In this document: one piece after another, positions 18,223 to 26,941 of the stretch
How the letters are laid out: each line of letters starts with the position of its first letter
Position numbering within the stretch: the stretch's first letter is position 1
Assembly (NCBI RefSeq): GCF_000771875.1
Contig: NZ_JPXX01000008.1
Coordinates: 1-64,000 of the forward strand
Direction: 5' to 3'
Source of the DNA: Gallibacterium genomosp. 1
GTDB lineage: Bacteria > Pseudomonadota > Gammaproteobacteria > Enterobacterales > Pasteurellaceae
Length of the DNA: 64,000 nt
Notes under the pieces: model-generated
Database searches by the model: none
What the model was told of the DNA's origin: nothing
Seen by the model: the letters and a program-made list of their open reading frames with translations, nothing else
Made by a program: the position numbers and the translations under genes

Positions 18223-20022
18223 ATGAATTCTGTTATTGCTCAAGTAACTAAACGAATTGTGGAACGCAGTCGACACACACGAGAACGTTATTTAGCCCGT
18301 ATTGAACATCAGTTGCAACGAGGAAAAAGTCGCTCCCATCTTAGTTGTGGTAATTTAGCACATACAGTAGCAACCTGCTGTCCAGCACAGAAACAGACAA
18401 TTTTGGATTTTACAAAAATCAATGTGGGAATTGTTTCTGCTTATAATGATATGTTGAGTGCGCATTCGCCTTATCTTGAGTATCCAACACAAATCAAACA
18501 GATATTAGAACAAATGGGACATTCTGCTCAGGTAGCAGCAGGTGTGCCAGCAATGTGTGACGGTATTACGCAAGGACAGGAGGGAATGGATCTTTCATTG
18601 TTTTCTCGAGATCTAATTGCTCAAAGTACAGTGATAGGTTTAAGTCATAATACTTTCGATGCCACATTGTTATTAGGTATTTGCGATAAAATTGCACCGG
18701 GACAATTAATGGGGGCATTGTCTTATGGTCATTTGCCGACAGCATTTGTGCCGACTGGCCCAATGACAACTGGAATATCAAATAAGGAAAAAGTTGCTAT
18801 TCGTCAGCAGTATGCAGCTGGAAAGTTAGGTAAAGAAGCGTTACAACAGATGGAAAATGCAGCTTATCATAGCAACGGAACTTGTACGTTTTACGGTACG
18901 GCAAATACTAATCAGCTTGTGTTTGAAGCGATGGGATTAATGTTGCCGGGGGCTGCATTTGTGCCAGTGAATAGTCCGATTCGTCCATTGTTAACAGAAA
19001 TGGCTAGCCGTCATATGGTGAAGATTAGCCAAAACGGTACGGATTTTAGACCATTAGCGAAAGTTTTAGATGAGAAAAGTTTGGTCAATGGTTTAGTGGC
19101 ATTATTGGCTTCGGGCGGAAGTACAAATCATACAATGCATATGATTGCTGTAGCGAAGGCGGCAGGTTTTATTCTGAATTGGGATGATTTTTCTGATTTG
19201 TCTAATGCTGTACCATTATTGGCGAAGATTTACCCAAATGGACCAGCAGATGTAAACCAATTCCATCAAGCAGGTGGTGTGCCGTTATTGCTGAAACTTC
19301 TGGCAGAACAGGGATTATTACATTTAGATGCTACACCGATTTATGGTTCAATGCAGGATTATTTTACTATGCCGACCTTACAACAAGGAAAACTGGTTTA
19401 TCAGGCGGTGGATCAGACTTTAGATAAGAATGTGATTGCGGAGCAAGGCAAAGCATTCAGTGCACACGGCGGATTAAAAGTGGTTGCCGGTAATCTGGGA
19501 CGAGGTGTGATTAAAATCAGTGCAGTGCAACCGGAAAAACGCCGATTAACCGCACCGGCAATGGTGTTTGAGTCACAACAGGATGTGGTGAACGCTTATC
19601 AACAAGGGAAATTGACGCAAGATGCAGTGATTGTGGTGCGTAACAGCGGGCCGGCGGCAAGAGGAATGCCGGAATTGCACCAGTTGATGCCGATTTTAGG
19701 CAATTTAATGGAGCAAGGGTTAAAAGTCGCATTGGTGACGGATGGGCGTTTATCCGGCGCTTCCGGGAAAGTACCTTCGATCATTCATTTAACGCCGGAA
19801 TCCGTGAAAGGTGGGCCGTTAGCCTATGTGCAAAATGGCGATTTATTGGAAATTGATGCGGAACAGGGCATTTTAAACTGTTTAAGCGATTTAAGTGAAC
19901 GCCAAACCGTGACGGTTGATCTCAGTGAAGAATACCAATATTCCGGACGGGAGTTGTTTAAACTGTTCAGACAAAACATCAGCTCGGCGGAAGAGGGGGC
20001 GACCATTTTCAATGATATGTAA
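18223..20022 (+). CDS. edd: 6-phosphogluconate dehydratase Edd
   Basis: Dehydrates 6-phosphogluconate to 2-keto-3-deoxy-6-phosphogluconate, the first step of the Entner-Doudoroff pathway. At 599 residues it is the length of E. coli Edd. Family motifs include VAAGVPAMCDGITQGQEGMDLSLFSRD, the cysteine-bearing stretch NGTCTFYGTANTNQ and ALVTDGRLSGASGKVPS. Operon partner of gntK. The partner aldolase gene eda, often adjacent in other bacteria, is not here: a terminator and a minus-strand gene follow directly. Confidence 0.96.
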   Translation: MNSVIAQVTKRIVERSRHTRERYLARIEHQLQRGKSRSHLSCGNLAHTVATCCPAQKQTILDFTKINVGIVSAYNDMLSAHSPYLEYPTQIKQILEQMGHSAQVAAGVPAMCDGITQGQEGMDLSLFSRDLIAQSTVIGLSHNTFDATLLLGICDKIAPGQLMGALSYGHLPTAFVPTGPMTTGISNKEKVAIRQQYAAGKLGKEALQQMENAAYHSNGTCTFYGTANTNQLVFEAMGLMLPGAAFVPVNSPIRPLLTEMASRHMVKISQNGTDFRPLAKVLDEKSLVNGLVALLASGGSTNHTMHMIAVAKAAGFILNWDDFSDLSNAVPLLAKIYPNGPADVNQFHQAGGVPLLLKLLAEQGLLHLDATPIYGSMQDYFTMPTLQQGKLVYQAVDQTLDKNVIAEQGKAFSAHGGLKVVAGNLGRGVIKISAVQPEKRRLTAPAMVFESQQDVVNAYQQGKLTQDAVIVVRNSGPAARGMPELHQLMPILGNLMEQGLKVALVTDGRLSGASGKVPSIIHLTPESVKGGPLAYVQNGDLLEIDAEQGILNCLSDLSERQTVTVDLSEEYQYSGRELFKLFRQNISSAEEGATIFNDM

Positions 20023-20045
20023 GTCGCAAGGACGTAAACATTGAG

Positions 20046-20079
20046 GAGGTTGGTAGCGATACCAACCTCTCTTTTTTTT
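20046..20079 (+). terminator. Terminator of gntK-edd
   Basis: A 10-bp perfect stem (20046-20055 with 20060-20069) with a GCGA loop is followed by eight T residues. Confidence 0.93.
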
Positions 20080-20995
20080 AATGTCTAAAATGGTGATGGC
20101 GACCGCCGAAGAAACGTAAAATTTCTTTCCCTGAAACGGTTAAGACAATCGCAGAAAGGATCGCGATGATGCCGAATAAAATCCGCACAGTCATCTGTTC
20201 GTGGAATACTAAAACGCCGACTAGTAGCGCCGTAATCGGTTCCAATGCGCCGATAATGGAAGCGGTGGTTGAACCGATCATTTGAATAGACTGATTCATC
20301 AACACCAAAGAAAGCACGGTCGGAACAATCGCTAAACCAATGATATTAATAAAAAATTGTGACGAATTATTCACTTGCAAATGTGTACCGAAATCCAAGC
20401 GGAGGAAAAACACCAATGCACTGAAAAGCAGGCCGTAAAAAGTTAATTTAATGATTGGCAGATTATGCAAAGGTGATTTTTCAACAGCAATAATGTAAAT
20501 GGCATAAGTTAAGGCTGAAATAAAGACAAGTAAAACGCCAAACGGGTTAAGACTGGTGCCGTCATCGCCTTGGTATAACATAGAAACGCCAAAAATGACC
20601 AAAGTAATGGCGAGCATCGTGATTAAATTGATACGTTCTTTGAAGAACATAATCATCATCACTGCCACTAATAATGGATAGATAAATAAAATAGTTGATG
20701 CAATACCGGCTTCAATCAATTGATAACTCATAAAGAGAGCAAGTGATGAAATGGCAAACATTACACCAACGAAAATAACAGAAACCAATTCTACTTTAGT
20801 GAGTGAAAAAGATATTTTTTGTTGCCGCATAATAAATGCAAGGATCAAGCTGGCAACACTAAAACGATAGAATAATACGGAGTCGGGAGATAACCCTAAT
20901 TCATATAAAGGCAGTGTAAATAAAGGGTTTAATCCATAAAAGCTGGCACCGATACAACCAAAGATAAACCCTTTAGAAACAAGTTTTGAGATCAT
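20078..20995 (-). CDS. EamA (DMT superfamily) permease
   Basis: A 305-residue membrane protein with ten hydrophobic segments arranged as two EamA repeats, the usual drug/metabolite transporter fold. The second repeat ends in GALEPITALLVGVLVFHEQMT, a typical EamA signature. ATG 20995 is chosen over the GTG at 21007. Substrate unknown; family members export amino acids or other metabolites. Confidence 0.85.
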   Translation of the reverse strand: MISKLVSKGFIFGCIGASFYGLNPLFTLPLYELGLSPDSVLFYRFSVASLILAFIMRQQKISFSLTKVELVSVIFVGVMFAISSLALFMSYQLIEAGIASTILFIYPLLVAVMMIMFFKERINLITMLAITLVIFGVSMLYQGDDGTSLNPFGVLLVFISALTYAIYIIAVEKSPLHNLPIIKLTFYGLLFSALVFFLRLDFGTHLQVNNSSQFFINIIGLAIVPTVLSLVLMNQSIQMIGSTTASIIGALEPITALLVGVLVFHEQMTVRILFGIIAILSAIVLTVSGKEILRFFGGRHHHFRH

Positions 20996-21056
20996 TTTTA
21001 AACACACATAAATTAGAATGCGCGTATTATAGACCTTTTATTTTTTGCGTAAACGC

Positions 21057-22061
21057 CTAATTGTTATCAACCATAAAGCAAGCAATTTTTACTCCGTCAG
21101 AATAGGTTTTTAATTCCGGTTGTTGTTGACGACACTGTTCTGTGGCAAACTGGCAGCGAGCATTGAAAGCACAACCTTTTGGTGGATTTAATGGGCTAGG
21201 TAATTCGCCGGAAAGTTTGATTCGTTCTCGTCTTAATTCGGGTGATAATCTCGGTGTCGCTGAGAGTAAAGCTTTAGTATATGGGTGACGTGGGTTGCCG
21301 AAAATTTGTTCGGTTGTGCCTTGTTCGACACAACGACCTAAATACATCACTATTACTTCATCAGAAATGTGTTCTACCACAGAGAGATCGTGAGAAATGA
21401 AAACATAGGATAAACCTAAGTTTTCCTGTAATTCCATCATCAAATTTAGTACTTGCGCTCGAACAGAAACATCCAGCGCAGAAACAGGTTCATCCGCCAC
21501 GACAATATCGGGATTCAACATTAAACCACGAGCAATGGCAATACGTTGACGTTGCCCCCCAGAAAACATATGAGGATAACGATCATAAAATTCCGGACGT
21601 AATCCCACTTTATCCATAATTGATAAGACCGCTGCTTTACGCTGATCTTTTGTTAGATTAGTATTAATTTTTAACGGTTCATCTAGAATCGTACCAATTT
21701 TTTTACGTGGATTAAGAGATGCATAAGGGTTTTGAAACACAATTTGAATTTTTTGGCGGCGTAATTTAACGGTTTCGTTATCTTTAACCAAAAAATTTTT
21801 CCCTTGATAATAGAGTTCACCTTCTGTCGGACTTTCAATCATTGTTAGTAATCTTCCCAATGTTGATTTACCACAACCGGATTCTCCAACAACCGCTAAT
21901 GTTTTTCCTTGCTGTAATGTGAATGAAATGCCGTCAAGTGCTTTTACATATTGAACAGGCGTGAAAAGCCCTTTTTTTACTGGATAATATTTTTTTAGAT
22001 TAATCGCTTCCAATAAAGGCGTACTCGCCGTTGTTTTTGTAATCATTTGTTTATCAGACAT
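21057..22061 (-). CDS. dppF: Dipeptide ABC transporter ATPase DppF
   Basis: One of two ATPases that drive dipeptide uptake. The 334 residues contain Walker [10 protein letters not shown], the Q-loop, the signature [13 protein letters not shown] and Walker [14 protein letters not shown], plus the C-terminal oligopeptide-transporter domain with cysteines ([15 protein letters not shown]). ATG 22061 is preceded by AAGGAAAT and overlaps the dppD stop by a few bases, indicating coupled translation. It is the last gene of dppABCDF. Confidence 0.94.
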   Translation of the reverse strand: MSDKQMITKTTASTPLLEAINLKKYYPVKKGLFTPVQYVKALDGISFTLQQGKTLAVVGESGCGKSTLGRLLTMIESPTEGELYYQGKNFLVKDNETVKLRRQKIQIVFQNPYASLNPRKKIGTILDEPLKINTNLTKDQRKAAVLSIMDKVGLRPEFYDRYPHMFSGGQRQRIAIARGLMLNPDIVVADEPVSALDVSVRAQVLNLMMELQENLGLSYVFISHDLSVVEHISDEVIVMYLGRCVEQGTTEQIFGNPRHPYTKALLSATPRLSPELRRERIKLSGELPSPLNPPKGCAFNARCQFATEQCRQQQPELKTYSDGVKIACFMVDNN

Positions 22062-23037
22062 TTTGAGGATTTCCTTGTGCATCAAGAGGTGTATGACATT
22101 TCACCAAACGGTTGCCTAGTTTGTGTAGTAGTGGTTCATTTTTACGACATTCATCCGTAGCATATGGACAACGAGGGTTAAGCAGACAGCCTTGTGGACG
22201 ATCGTATTTTCCGGGAACAACGCCGGGCAATGACTGCAAACGAGATTTACCGGTAGCAAATTCCGGCAAGGAGCGTAGTAGTGCCTGTGTATAAGGGTGC
22301 TTAGGTTCACGGAAAATATCTTCAGATAAACCCTCTTCAACTACTTGACCGGCATACATTACGATAATGCGATGCGCAGCTTCTGCAACTAATGCTAAAT
22401 CGTGCGTGATTAGAATCAACGCCATATTCTCTTTTTGCTGTAATTCTAAAAGTAAATCAATAATTTGTGCCTGAATTGTTACGTCTAATGCAGTAGTTGG
22501 TTCATCAGCAATTAATAATTTCGGTTTGCAAGCGATTGCCATTGCGATCATCACTCGTTGACTCATTCCGCCGGATAATTGATGTGGATAAACATCAAGG
22601 CGAGATTTTGGGTCAGGAATGCCAACCAGTTTTAACAATTCAAGGGTACGTTCACGGCGTGCACGGTGACTTCCGCCTTGGTGTACCTTAAGTGCTTCCA
22701 TAATTTGGAAACCAACGGTATAACAAGGGTTTAAACTGGTCATTGGATCTTGGAAGATCATTGCTACATCGGCACCGACCAATTTTTGCTTCTGTTTTTC
22801 ATCCAGTTTTAATAGATCTTGCCCATCAAACTGCAATTGGTCGGCACTGACACGTCCCGGAAAATCAATTAAGCCCATAATGGCTAAGGAACTTACCGAT
22901 TTTCCCGAACCGGACTCGCCGACAATACCTAAAACTTCACCCTGTTCAACTTGATAACTGATGCGATCAACCGCTTTGAACGGCTTATCTTTATCGCCAA
23001 AATGAACAGATAAATTGTTGACGGTTAATAACGACAT
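22054..23037 (-). CDS. dppD: Dipeptide ABC transporter ATPase DppD
   Basis: Second ATPase of the transporter, 327 residues. It carries Walker A GESGSGKS, signature [14 protein letters not shown], Walker [13 protein letters not shown] and the C-terminal cysteine motif [15 protein letters not shown] typical of DppD/OppD, which can hold an iron-sulfur cluster. Eight bases separate it from dppC. Confidence 0.94.
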   Translation of the reverse strand: MSLLTVNNLSVHFGDKDKPFKAVDRISYQVEQGEVLGIVGESGSGKSVSSLAIMGLIDFPGRVSADQLQFDGQDLLKLDEKQKQKLVGADVAMIFQDPMTSLNPCYTVGFQIMEALKVHQGGSHRARRERTLELLKLVGIPDPKSRLDVYPHQLSGGMSQRVMIAMAIACKPKLLIADEPTTALDVTIQAQIIDLLLELQQKENMALILITHDLALVAEAAHRIIVMYAGQVVEEGLSEDIFREPKHPYTQALLRSLPEFATGKSRLQSLPGVVPGKYDRPQGCLLNPRCPYATDECRKNEPLLHKLGNRLVKCHTPLDAQGNPQNV

Positions 23038-23045
23038 TGCTACTC

Positions 23046-23936
23046 CTACTGTTTCAATTTTGGATCAAGTGCATCGCGCAAGCCGTCACCCATCAGGTTA
23101 AAGGCAAGCACAGTGAAGAGAATGGACAAGCCCGGGAAAGTAACTACCCACCAAGCACGTTGCACGAACTGTAACGCTTCTGCCAACATTGCGCCCCATT
23201 CCGGTGTCGGTGGTTGCGCACCGATACCAAGGAAACCGAGTGCTGCCATATCCAAAATCGCATTGGAAAAGCCCATTGAGGTCTGTACGATTAATGGCGC
23301 GAGGCAGTTTGGCAAAATGGTAATAAACATTAAACGTAAAATACCGGCACCGGCGACACGAGAAGAGGTAACGTAATCACGATTGATCTCATTTAAAACC
23401 GAAGCACGCGTTAAACGGACGTAACTCGGTAATGAGACAAAGGCGATTGCAAATGAAGCATTGAGCAATGATGGTCCTAAAATAGCGACAATCGCAATGG
23501 CGAGCAACAGGCTCGGCAGCGCCAACATAATATCGATAATTCGCATAATGATCATATCGACTAAACCACCGAAATAACTGGCAATTAAACCTAAAGTAAC
23601 GCCCAAAATAAAAGAGAGTGAAACCACCAACAGCCCGATGAAAAGGGATAGGCGTGCACCATAGATCAGACGGGAAAGAATATCTCTGCCGACATCATCC
23701 GTACCTAAGATATGGCTCCAATTTCCACCATCAATCCAAGCTGGAGGTAGCAGGAAGGCATCGCGAACCTGCATAATCGGATCGTGCGGTGCAATTACAT
23801 CAGCAAACACGCTGATCACAAAAATAATGACAATGTATCCTAAACCGACCACAGCGCCTTTGTTTCGGCTGAAATTGAACCAAAACTCTTGTAACGGTGA
23901 ACGAGGCGCCGGTGCGGCAAGCTCAAGGGTAGACAT
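23046..23936 (-). CDS. dppC: Dipeptide ABC transporter permease DppC
   Basis: Inner-membrane permease, 296 residues, with an N-terminal cytosolic stretch, the OppC-type N-terminal segment and five further hydrophobic helices. [19 protein letters not shown]-like sequence (here [15 protein letters not shown]) and the EAA loop region with [11 protein letters not shown] are typical. Lies between dppB and dppD. Confidence 0.94.
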   Translation of the reverse strand: MSTLELAAPAPRSPLQEFWFNFSRNKGAVVGLGYIVIIFVISVFADVIAPHDPIMQVRDAFLLPPAWIDGGNWSHILGTDDVGRDILSRLIYGARLSLFIGLLVVSLSFILGVTLGLIASYFGGLVDMIIMRIIDIMLALPSLLLAIAIVAILGPSLLNASFAIAFVSLPSYVRLTRASVLNEINRDYVTSSRVAGAGILRLMFITILPNCLAPLIVQTSMGFSNAILDMAALGFLGIGAQPPTPEWGAMLAEALQFVQRAWWVVTFPGLSILFTVLAFNLMGDGLRDALDPKLKQ

Positions 23937-23947
23937 AAATTAAATCC

Positions 23948-24958
23948 TTATTTGCGGTATCTAATACGAGGATTGACCACACCATATAACAGATCAACCA
24001 ATAAATTGACGATGATAATGATAGTGGCAATAATCAATACGGCACTTTGTACTACTGGATAATCTCTGGCACGAATTGCTTCGATAACCCATTTGCCGAT
24101 CCCCGGCCAAGAAAAAATTGTCTCAGTAAGGATAGCACCGGACAATAATTGTCCAACAATCAATCCAATTACGGTAACGACCGGTATTAATGCATTACGC
24201 AATGCGTGAACAACAATAATACGCATTGAAGAAAGTCCTTTGGCACGAGCCGTGCGGATATAATCTTCACCAAGTACTTCTAACATAGAAGAACGAGTCA
24301 TTCTTGAAATTACCGCTAACGGGATAGTGCCAAGCACAATAGAAGGGAGAATTAAATGCATCACCGCTGATTTAAATGCACCAGGTTCTCCAGATAACCA
24401 GCTGTCAATCAACATAAAGCCGGTTACAGAATCGACCCAATATTCTGCATCAATACGACCGGAAACAGGAGTTAAATTCCATTGTACCGATACCAACAAC
24501 ATCAATAATAATCCCCACCAGAAAATCGGCATAGAATAGCCAGTCAGTGAAATTGCCATTACTGAGTGATCAAATATCGACCCTCGTTTAATCGCTGCCA
24601 AAATACCGATTGGAATGCCGATAATGACGGCAAATAAAATGGCGAAAACGGCAAGTTCGATGGTGGCAGGGAAGAGTGACAGAAATTCATCCAAAACCGG
24701 CACATTGTTTTTAAAGGAAGTGCCGAAATCACCGTGGGCAATGCCTTTTAAATAATCGAAATATTGTTCAGGTAAGGATTTATCAAGCCCTAATTGATGC
24801 ATCATTTGTTGATGAACTTCCGGACTTAAACCACGTTCTCCCATACGAATTTCGATTGGATCACCGGGAATGAGATGAATAAGAGCGAAAGTGAGTAAAG
24901 TGATGCCAATAAATGTTGGAATCACCATCGCTACCCGTTTGAAAATAAATCGAAACAT
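23948..24958 (-). CDS. dppB: Dipeptide ABC transporter permease DppB
   Basis: Inner-membrane permease, 336 residues, very close to E. coli DppB: MFRFIFKRVAMVIPTFIGIT at the start, IHLIPGDP, TGYSMPIFWWGLLLM and MTRSSMLEVLGEDYIRTARA. ATG 24958 has GAGAATTTT upstream and gives the family N-terminus; the ORF can be extended six residues to 24976. A strong hairpin separates it from dppA. Confidence 0.95.
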   Translation of the reverse strand: MFRFIFKRVAMVIPTFIGITLLTFALIHLIPGDPIEIRMGERGLSPEVHQQMMHQLGLDKSLPEQYFDYLKGIAHGDFGTSFKNNVPVLDEFLSLFPATIELAVFAILFAVIIGIPIGILAAIKRGSIFDHSVMAISLTGYSMPIFWWGLLLMLLVSVQWNLTPVSGRIDAEYWVDSVTGFMLIDSWLSGEPGAFKSAVMHLILPSIVLGTIPLAVISRMTRSSMLEVLGEDYIRTARAKGLSSMRIIVVHALRNALIPVVTVIGLIVGQLLSGAILTETIFSWPGIGKWVIEAIRARDYPVVQSAVLIIATIIIIVNLLVDLLYGVVNPRIRYRK

Positions 24959-24984
24959 AAAATTCTCATTAAACAATTAAAAGA

Positions 24985-25010
24985 TTCTTGCCATCAAGTG
25001 ATGGCAAGAA
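24985..25010 (-). terminator. Intercistronic hairpin between dppA and dppB
   Basis: A perfect 12-bp stem (24985-24996 with 24999-25010) with a two-base central AG, so the real loop is slightly larger. On the minus strand it is followed by the T-rich TCTTTTAATTG. It probably acts as an attenuator or as a 3' stabiliser, giving more binding protein (DppA) than permease. Confidence 0.75.
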
Positions 25011-25051
25011 AGGTTGTTATCATTATAAAAGTGATAATATAGCGATTGTAA

Positions 25052-26647
25052 TTATTCTAAGTCAACGCCGTAGAACGGGTGAAGTGAGAATGGGTTAATA
25101 ACGTAATTCTTCACTTCTTTACGAGTCGGCTCATAAACGGTTGAGTGTGCAATGGTGATCCAAGGAGCCTGTTCTTTGAAAATCACTTGTGCCTGCTTAT
25201 AAAGTTCAGTACGTTTAGCTAAATCGGTTGATTGCACCGCTTCACGAATTAATTTATCAAATGGTTCATAGCAGAATTTAGCATAGTTTGAACCTTGCTC
25301 TTTCGCAGCGCAGCTTAATAATGTTCCTAAGAAGTTGTCAGGATCACCGTTATCACCGTTCCAACCCATCATACCGCTTGGATCTTCACCTTTACGCATA
25401 CGTTGCAAATATTCACCCCATTCATAGCTGATGATTTTGGCATCAACTCCGACTTTTTTCCAGTCAGCCTGAATCATTTCTGCCATACGACGTGCATTCG
25501 GATTATATGGTCGAGAAACCGGCATTGCCCAAAGTTCGGTACTGAAACCTTTTTCAAAACCAGCTTCTTTTAGAAGTTGTTTTGCTTTTTCAGGGTCGTA
25601 ATCATAATCTTTAATATCATCGTTGTAAGACCACATTGTTGGTGGAATCGGGTTTTTCGCAATTTGACCAGTTCCTTGATACACTGCCTCCATAATGGCT
25701 TTTTTGTTGACAGCATAACTTAATGCTTGACGAACTTTAATATTATCAAATGGTGGTTTTGTGACGTTAAAACTTAAGTAGCCAATGTTAAGCCCCGCTT
25801 TTTCGTTGACGATAATTTCGGGATTTTTCTTCATATCGGCAATATCAGCCGGATTAGGATAAGGAATTACATGGCATTCACCTTTTTTTAGTTTAGCATA
25901 ACGAACGGAAGGATCCGGTGTAATAGAAAATACTAAACGATCTATTTTTGCTTTACCTTCCCAGTAATTAGTGAAAGCTTTATAACGAATTAAAGCATCT
26001 TTTTGATAAGAAACAAATTCAAACGGGCCAGTACCAATTGGTTGAGTATCGACTGCATCCGGTTTGCCTAAAGCCAACATTTTATCGGCATACTCTTTTG
26101 AAAGAATAGACGCAAAGTCCATCGCGACATTAGCAAGGAACGGTGCATTAGGCGCTTTTAGAGTAAAGCGAACGGTGTAATCATCAATTTTTTCAATTTT
26201 ATCAATGATATTCGGCATATCCATACCGATAAAATATTCATAAGTTCCGCCGGAAATTTTGTAATATGGATTATTTTTATCCAATTGGCGATTAAATGAG
26301 AACAACACATCATCGGCATTAAAATCACGAGTAGGCTTAAACAGCTTATTTGATTGGAATTTTACACCTTTACGGAGATGGAATGTGTACACTTTACCAT
26401 CGTCTGAAATATCCCAACTTTCTGCCAATGATGGAATAACATTGGTTTTACCTCGTTCAAAAGTTGTTAAACGGTTATAAATTGTTTGTCCGCTAGCATC
26501 AATGGATGCACCGTCTGTCACTAATTGTGGATTGAATGCTGAAGGAGAGGCCTCTAAACAATAAACTAGTGTTTTTGGTGCAGCGAGTGCAACAGTAGAG
26601 AGAGATAGTGCCAGCACGCTCAGTGATAGCTTAGTTAATTTTTTCAT
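25052..26647 (-). CDS. dppA: Dipeptide-binding periplasmic protein DppA
   Basis: Solute-binding protein of the dipeptide transporter (SBP family 5), 531 residues. A Sec signal peptide of about 22 residues (KKLTKLSLSVLALSLSTVALA, then AP) lacks a lipobox cysteine, so the protein is periplasmic rather than a lipoprotein. The mature part begins KTLVYCLEASPSAFNPQL as in E. coli DppA. Family members in Pasteurellaceae can also bind haem, so haem uptake is a possible second role. GGAG precedes the start. The leader carries a C/A-rich stretch complementary to GcvB. Confidence 0.95.
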   Translation of the reverse strand: MKKLTKLSLSVLALSLSTVALAAPKTLVYCLEASPSAFNPQLVTDGASIDASGQTIYNRLTTFERGKTNVIPSLAESWDISDDGKVYTFHLRKGVKFQSNKLFKPTRDFNADDVLFSFNRQLDKNNPYYKISGGTYEYFIGMDMPNIIDKIEKIDDYTVRFTLKAPNAPFLANVAMDFASILSKEYADKMLALGKPDAVDTQPIGTGPFEFVSYQKDALIRYKAFTNYWEGKAKIDRLVFSITPDPSVRYAKLKKGECHVIPYPNPADIADMKKNPEIIVNEKAGLNIGYLSFNVTKPPFDNIKVRQALSYAVNKKAIMEAVYQGTGQIAKNPIPPTMWSYNDDIKDYDYDPEKAKQLLKEAGFEKGFSTELWAMPVSRPYNPNARRMAEMIQADWKKVGVDAKIISYEWGEYLQRMRKGEDPSGMMGWNGDNGDPDNFLGTLLSCAAKEQGSNYAKFCYEPFDKLIREAVQSTDLAKRTELYKQAQVIFKEQAPWITIAHSTVYEPTRKEVKNYVINPFSLHPFYGVDLE

Positions 26648-26666
26648 AATTTCTCCAAGTTGTATG

Positions 26667-26675
26667 TGTGTTTGC
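26667..26675 (-). promoter_or_regulatory. Predicted GcvB pairing site in the dppA leader
   Basis: The minus-strand dppA leader reads GCAAACACA here, a perfect 9-base complement of TGTGTTTGC in the GcvB GU-rich region (59794-59802). Allowing single bulges, pairing could extend by a few bases on both sides. The site begins about 20 bases upstream of the dppA start. Repression of dppA by GcvB through a C/A-rich leader is established in enterobacteria; here it is inferred. Confidence 0.65.
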
Positions 26676-26839
26676 CATCGTTTTTATTAAAAAACTTCTT
26701 TATTTAGTGAACAAAAAACTTAATTTGTCAAGAGATATTTAATTAAGTTTAAAGAAATGAGTGAAAAGCGATCATTAACATTAAACAGGTACAGAAAAAT
26801 CATAATAACAATAAATATTTCTGTAGAGTTAAAAATTTA

Positions 26840-26855
26840 TTTGAAATATGTCACA
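26840..26855. promoter_or_regulatory. CRP-like site in the dppA-putA divergent region
   Basis: TTTGA-N6-TCACA matches the CRP core TGTGA-N6-TCACA at nine of ten positions. It is about 90 bp before putA and 190 bp before dppA. Activation of proline catabolism by CRP is plausible. The surrounding 26648-26941 gap is strongly AT-rich with no other gene seen. Confidence 0.6.
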
Positions 26856-26941
26856 AATTTAAACAAATAAACTTTATTATTTGTGATGATTACTTTAAAT
26901 TTGTAACAGTTATTTAACAATAAATTACTTACGGAGTAAAA

